From positions 1 to 8,346 of the forward strand of contig DRBY01000016.1 in assembly GCA_011042755.1 (NCBI GenBank): 8,346 nt of DNA. Direction: 5' to 3'. A model generated the notes under the pieces. The model made no database searches and was not told the DNA's origin. It worked only from the letters and a program-made list of their open reading frames with translations. The position numbers and the translations under genes are program-made. This stretch comes from Thermoproteota archaeon (lineage in GTDB: Archaea; Thermoproteota; Korarchaeia; Korarchaeales; Korarchaeaceae). This document shows positions 5,646 through 8,346 of this stretch, piece after piece. The first letter of the stretch is position 1. Every line of letters starts with the position of its first letter.

Positions 5646-6014
5646 TTGCCCAGGCTGGTCGTCCAAGAGCACCACGCTAGGAGGCTTCACTGGGACTTGA
5701 GGCTAGAGATGGATGGGGTTCTGAAGTCGTGGGCTGTACCAAAGGGAATACCGCTTGAGCCGGGAGTTAAGAGGCTTGCAATCCAGACGGAAGATCACCC
5801 GCTGGAGTACGCTGACTTCGAGGGCGTGATACCTGAAGGGCACTACGGAGCAGGCGTAGTGAGGATCTGGGATAGCGGAGAGTACGAGCTCGTCGAGAGG
5901 ACAGACGACAAGATAGTCTTCATAGCCAGGGGGGAGAAGATGAGGGGAAAGTACGCTCTGGTTAAGATGAGGGGTTCTGAGAAGAACTGGCTCTTGATCA
6001 AGGCGAGGGACTGA
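5646..6014 (+). CDS. Stand-alone DNA 3'-phosphoesterase (LigD PE domain family)
   Basis: The 122-residue protein is only the PE domain that in bacteria is fused to DNA ligase D. It removes 3'-phosphates and 3'-terminal ribonucleotides from DNA ends, a metal-dependent step leaving a ligatable 3'-OH. The active-site set is visible: His9, His15, Asp17, Arg19 and Glu21 in 'VVQEHHARRLHWDLRLE', and His51 in 'QTEDHPLEY', with 'VIPEGHYGAG' (61-70) also typical. Single-domain versions are known from archaea including Korarchaeum. The frame is closed upstream at 5607-5609 and TTG 5646 is the only usual start, placing the conserved 'LVVQEH' right at the N-terminus. It is divergent from the rubrerythrin operon and convergent with peroxiredoxin. 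No ligase or polymerase domain adjoins it. A role in healing oxidised DNA ends is inference. Confidence 0.92.
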   Translation: MPRLVVQEHHARRLHWDLRLEMDGVLKSWAVPKGIPLEPGVKRLAIQTEDHPLEYADFEGVIPEGHYGAGVVRIWDSGEYELVERTDDKIVFIARGEKMRGKYALVKMRGSEKNWLLIKARD

Positions 6015-6023
6015 GCTCCATAG

Positions 6024-6081
6024 TTCTCGGCCCGCTGAACCTGAGGCAGGCTGAATACAAGGTAGCTCGCCCGAGAAAAAA
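6024..6081 (-). terminator. T-run and stem between phosphoesterase and peroxiredoxin genes
   Basis: On the minus strand a T6 run (6081 to 6076) follows the peroxiredoxin stop by about 24 bases and is the likely terminator of that gene. TTCTCGG (6024-6030) and CCGAGAA (6071-6077) could pair as a 7-bp stem with a long loop, which would fold back on either transcript. The T-run is the better evidence. Confidence 0.4.
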
Positions 6082-6104
6082 GGAAAGTAGAGGCGTGAGG
6101 TTGC

Positions 6105-6764
6105 TCAGCTCAACTTCTTGCGGCAGAACCACCAGTCGAAGCACTCGATCTCTCCAGCCTTAGCCTTCTCCAGCCTGTCTCTGGCGGTCTCCTCATCAGA
6201 GGCGGGCGGAATGATGACGTGATCGCCTACAAGCTCGTTCTCGGGCCAGTTGTGCGGGAGAGCAACTCCATGCTCGTCCGCCACCTGGAGCCCTCTGAGC
6301 ATCCTCAGGATCTCGTCCACGTTTCTGCCGAACTCCTGCGGGTAGAAGAGGGTGGCTCTGATCACTCCGTTGGGATCTACTATGAAGACAGCCCTCACCG
6401 TGTTGGTGCCCTTGGCCGGATGGATGAGGCCGAGGGTCTTGGACACCTCGCCGAGGTCGTCAGCTATTATCGGGAACTTGATCTCCACGCCCAGCTTCTC
6501 CTTAATCCACTCTACCCACTTGATGTGGCTGAAGACCTGATCTATGCTGAGGCCGATGAGCTCCGCGTTGAGTTCTTTGAACTTCTCGTACCTCTTCTGG
6601 AAGGCCACGAACTCGGTCGTGCAGACGGGAGTGAAGTCGGCAGGGTGGCTGAACAGGACGAACCACTTGCCGGCGAAGTGATCTGGTAGTTTGATTTTCC
6701 CGTGGGTTGTCTGAACCTCTAGTGCGGGGAACTTCTCTCCTAGTAGAGGAATCCTGCCCTCCAT
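6105..6764 (-). CDS. Peroxiredoxin, archaeal Prx6 type
   Basis: This 219-residue thiol peroxidase reduces hydrogen peroxide and organic peroxides. The catalytic motif [11 protein letters not shown] gives Pro41, Thr45 and peroxidatic Cys48; Arg124 in '[10 protein letters not shown]' completes the site. Length and the long C-terminal arm match archaeal Prx6-like enzymes such as that of Aeropyrum pernix. Two further cysteines near the end (Cys208 and Cys214, in ECFDWWFC) correspond to its resolving pair, so a disulfide mechanism is likely. ATG 6764 follows GGTGGTGAG (6775-6767) closely. The gene has its own promoter and is separated from the rubrerythrin operon only by the convergent phosphoesterase gene. 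The partner reductase (thioredoxin or similar) is not in the window. Confidence 0.95.
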   Translation of the reverse strand: MEGRIPLLGEKFPALEVQTTHGKIKLPDHFAGKWFVLFSHPADFTPVCTTEFVAFQKRYEKFKELNAELIGLSIDQVFSHIKWVEWIKEKLGVEIKFPIIADDLGEVSKTLGLIHPAKGTNTVRAVFIVDPNGVIRATLFYPQEFGRNVDEILRMLRGLQVADEHGVALPHNWPENELVGDHVIIPPASDEETARDRLEKAKAGEIECFDWWFCRKKLS

Positions 6765-6776
6765 AACTCACCACCA

Positions 6777-6823
6777 AACCGGTTGGTTAGTTTATTAAAA
6801 TATTTAGGTTTGGAATATAAACC
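6777..6823 (-). promoter_or_regulatory. Peroxiredoxin promoter with palindromic elements
   Basis: On the minus strand ATATTTTAATAAA (about 6803 to 6791) is a TATA candidate predicting a start near 6771; TTTATATT (near 6818) is a second. AACCGGTT, an 8-bp palindrome (6777-6784), lies between the first box and the ribosome site, where a repressor would act. GGTTT-n7-AAACC (6807-6823) lies just upstream. Both may be regulator sites; the binding protein is unknown. Confidence 0.45.
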
Positions 6824-6939
6824 AATTGAGTTGAGTCGACAAGAGATCTCATCGTCCCTAGACGTGACCTAAGAGACGAGATCACGAGATAAACGCCTCT
6901 CCTGTAGCTAGTTCCGTTTCTAGACGAGCAAGCAGCGAG

Positions 6940-7338
6940 CTACGGCAACACTTCGATGCCTAATCTCTTGGCTACATCTGCCTGCCTTTCGTCTAGGGTC
7001 AGGAGCCTGGCGCGTTTCTTCAGCGCCAGAGCCAAGTAGAGGGAGTCATAGATCGATATCTTATACTGCAGAGATATTTCCAGAGCATCGCTGAGAAATT
7101 CCAGGCTCCCGTACAGCGTTATGTTCTTGTCAACAAGGGACCTTAGCAGCATGTATGCTCTCACTGCGTCTCTGGCTGAGATGAACCCCCTCAGGCAGCT
7201 GGCCTTCCAGATAGCGTTTGAGACCTCCTTTACAACGTTGTCCACCGACGCGGCCCTGGCCATGTACTTAGATAGCTCCTCCCAGCCTTCCTCTCGCAGG
7301 ACAAAGGCTGCCAGAGCGGATGCGTCAACTACTATCAC
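6940..7338 (-). CDS. VapC-type PIN-domain ribonuclease toxin
   Basis: The 132-residue protein is a single PIN domain. The metal-binding acidic residues are Asp5 (IVVDAS), Glu38 (VVKEVSNAIW), Asp98 (SIYDSLYLALA) and Asp116 (TLDE), the usual VapC quartet. VapC toxins cut tRNA, rRNA or mRNA and are silenced by a tightly bound VapB. The GTG start at 7338 overlaps the end of the antitoxin gene by 14 bases, the usual antitoxin-first order with coupled translation. All four catalytic positions are intact, so the toxin looks functional. The RNA target cannot be predicted. Confidence 0.93.
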   Translation of the reverse strand: MIVVDASALAAFVLREEGWEELSKYMARAASVDNVVKEVSNAIWKASCLRGFISARDAVRAYMLLRSLVDKNITLYGSLEFLSDALEISLQYKISIYDSLYLALALKKRARLLTLDERQADVAKRLGIEVLP

Positions 7339-7558
7339 GGTCCTCCCTCACCGAAGCCGCCGAGAACCCCTTCGGCACGCTCCACTTGGCCCTGGAGAGC
7401 TCCTCCATGATACCCCTAAAGTTCTCCTCGGCCTCCAACTCCCTCACTCTCTCTTCAACAAATCTCCTAAGCTCTTCGCTCCAATTTACCTTACTCCTAT
7501 ACTTCTCCATCTTCTTCTTGATCTCCCTCTTGACCTTGAAGCTGACGACCTCGCTCAT
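7325..7558 (-). CDS. VapB-type antitoxin
   Basis: I place the start at ATG 7558, giving 77 residues beginning MSEVVSFKVKREIKKKM. GAGGT (7570-7566 on minus) lies 8 bases before it, and the predicted transcript start near 7570 falls downstream of the other in-frame ATG at 7582, which has no ribosome site. The N-terminus looks like the short strand and helix that archaeal VapB proteins use to bind DNA as dimers. A charged helix 'WSEELRRFVEERVRELEAEE' follows, and the C-terminal tail (about 50-77, with 'AKWSVPKGFSAASVRED') should wrap the VapC active site. It forms an operon with the overlapping vapC. Confidence 0.88.
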   Translation of the reverse strand: MSEVVSFKVKREIKKKMEKYRSKVNWSEELRRFVEERVRELEAEENFRGIMEELSRAKWSVPKGFSAASVREDRDSS

Positions 7559-7561
7559 GCG

Positions 7562-7606
7562 GGTATACCTCAGCAGCGCCATTTAGTGTCTACTTTTAAG
7601 TATACC
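7562..7606. promoter_or_regulatory. vapBC promoter with repeated GTATACC sites
   Basis: GGTATACC (palindrome, 7562-7569) and GTATACC (7600-7606) share GTATACCTC in the same orientation, 38 bases apart. They flank the TATA-like box TACTTAAAAGT (about 7601-7591 on minus). One copy lies between the predicted transcript start and ATG 7558, the other directly upstream of the TATA box. This placement suits self-repression by the VapBC complex; binding is inferred. Confidence 0.55.
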
Positions 7607-7732
7607 TCCCGGTAGGACGCAGGGGGCCAAGGTCCATATCGATCTTTCCTCAATTTCCCGACGGCATGAACGGTAGCTGTTAGAAAACCTCTGCCTGAAG
7701 ACCAGACTCCTAGCGTCACATCTCAGGCTTCC

Positions 7733-7775
7733 CGTTCCAAGGCGTCTAGCGCCGTTTCGCAGCGTTCCAATAATT
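7733..7775 (+). promoter_or_regulatory. Promoter region of the right-end gene with a direct repeat
   Basis: AATAATT (7769-7775) is a TATA-like box about 26 bases before GTG 7798, predicting a leaderless mRNA. CGTTCCAA occurs at 7733-7740 and again at 7763-7770, exactly 30 bases apart, upstream of or touching the box. A third GTATACC copy lies at 7790-7796, between box and start. Confidence 0.4.
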
Positions 7776-7797
7776 CTAGGCTGGGTCGAGTATACCC

Positions 7798-8346
7798 GTG
7801 CCGACTCGCCGCGCAATCTATGCAGTCTTGGCGTGCTCTCTAGTTGCCCTGACGGCCCTGGCTGGGCTGTACGCCCTCAGGGTCCGTGGAAGTGATGGAG
7901 GCGAGAGACCGGAGGGCGGGCTCTCTCGAGTCAGAGTGGCAATACTCTACGAAAGGGTAACAGACGGGGGCCTCGTCAACAGGAGCCTCGACGACGTGGT
8001 GCGGATAGTCGAGGAGACGGGAGCGGACATGATATTCAGGGGGTTCTGGAGGTGGAGCCCCTTCCCCGACGACTGCTCCCAACTGCCGAAGAGGCTCCAG
8101 GCGCAATGCGAGTTGGCTGGCTACAGCTACGAGCACCTCGAGGAGGCGATCGCCGCCATAAAGGAGGCCAAGCCAGACCTGATATTCTGCGGCGCGGTTC
8201 CAGCCCAGAAGGTGCAGAGGCAGCACGAGCAGAACCCCAGGACCGGCGAGATCTTGGAGTACCCGGAGACATGGGAGCTGGCGCTCGACCCCAGCAGGTG
8301 GGGCATCAACGTCTCGAAGGAGAGGTTCCAGTGCTGGTTCAGCAAG
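7798..8346 (+). CDS. Membrane-anchored extracytoplasmic protein of unrecognised function (partial)
   Basis: The frame is open from GTG 7798 to the window edge (183 residues); an in-frame stop at 7777-7779 makes this GTG the only usual start. Residues 3-6 are basic (TRRA) and 7-28 form one hydrophobic segment, a signal anchor or signal peptide. A Gly-rich linker (30-42) follows. From about 44 a soluble domain begins with a strand (VRVAILYE), helix (DDVVRIVEETG), strand (ADMIFRGFWRW), helix (YEHLEEAIAAIKEAK) and strand (PDLIFCGAVPAQ), an alternating alpha/beta pattern like a TIM-barrel or Rossmann-like fold. 'NPRTGEI' and 'TWELALDPSRWGINVSKERFQ' look like strongly conserved blocks. Cysteines occur at 13, 93, 104, 131 and 179. 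I have a sense of similar hypothetical proteins in other archaea but know no function. Cys13 lies mid-helix, so a lipobox is unlikely. Confidence 0.8.
   Translation, partial: MPTRRAIYAVLACSLVALTALAGLYALRVRGSDGGERPEGGLSRVRVAILYERVTDGGLVNRSLDDVVRIVEETGADMIFRGFWRWSPFPDDCSQLPKRLQAQCELAGYSYEHLEEAIAAIKEAKPDLIFCGAVPAQKVQRQHEQNPRTGEILEYPETWELALDPSRWGINVSKERFQCWFSK

Noticed and set aside
6840..6939. Imperfect stem GATCTC(atc)GTC / GACGAGATC and GTAGCT / AGCTAC downstream of vapC
   Set aside because: The stems are short or bulged and there is no T-run, so neither a terminator nor a small RNA can be supported.
7559..7582. Extension of VapB to ATG 7582
   Set aside because: There is no ribosome site, and the predicted transcript start near 7570 lies downstream of this codon. 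ATG 7558 has GAGGT at good spacing.
7583..7816. 77-codon minus-strand frame upstream of vapB
   Set aside because: It covers the vapB and right-end promoter region and has a low-complexity Arg/Ser product with no homology I recognise.
7840..8345. Several minus-strand frames near the right edge
   Set aside because: They are antisense to the plus-strand membrane-anchored protein, which has a clean anchor and regular secondary-structure pattern.
1..8346. tRNA, rRNA, CRISPR array, insertion sequence
   Set aside because: I looked for T-loop signatures, spaced repeats, terminal inverted repeats and transposase motifs and found none.

Overview
This window reads as part of a thermophilic archaeal chromosome. 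The gene starts carry archaeal TATA elements (A/T-rich boxes about 25 bases before several starts, so several mRNAs look leaderless or nearly so). Arginine is mostly AGG/AGA and isoleucine often ATA. The content fits an anaerobic or microaerobic archaeon: superoxide reductase, rubrerythrin, rubredoxin, a one-domain DNA 3'-phosphoesterase and a VapBC pair. A stand-alone 3'-phosphoesterase is known from Korarchaeum, so a korarchaeal or related thermoproteotal host is my best guess. No rRNA or other taxonomic marker is present to prove it.

Layout. (1) 1-691, minus: N-terminal part of a large secreted beta-sandwich protein, cut by the window edge, followed by about 330 bases with no supported gene. 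(2) 1024-3384, minus: an overlapping three-gene operon, TetR-type repressor, then FtsX/MacB-type permease, then LolD/MacB-type ATPase. It is preceded by a perfect 26-bp palindrome that covers the repressor's start codon, so this looks like a self-regulated export module. (3) 3449-3937, minus: an Lrp/AsnC regulator, divergent from (4) a small basic winged-helix protein at 4106-4369, plus. A shared hairpin at 4375-4414 separates it from the convergent redox operon. (5) 4425-5517, minus: rubrerythrin, superoxide reductase and rubredoxin in one operon; the rubredoxin gene is only 53 codons long. (6) 5646-6014, plus: 3'-phosphoesterase, divergent from the redox operon and convergent with (7) a Prx6-type peroxiredoxin at 6105-6764, minus. 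(8) 6940-7558, minus: VapC toxin and VapB antitoxin with GTATACC repeats at the promoter. (9) From 7798, plus: N-terminal 183 residues of a membrane-anchored extracytoplasmic protein of a family I do not recognise by function, cut by the right edge.

How it fits together. Genes 5-7 form an oxygen-defence island. Superoxide reductase makes peroxide from superoxide using electrons from rubredoxin; rubrerythrin and peroxiredoxin remove the peroxide; the 3'-phosphoesterase could clean the blocked DNA 3' ends that such oxidants produce. The superoxide reductase lacks the usual iron-ligand glutamate. The most novel-looking items are the right-end protein, the redox and DNA-repair neighbourhood with its palindromic promoter elements, and the operator architecture of the TetR and VapBC loci. 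I see no clear evidence for a wholly new multi-gene system.
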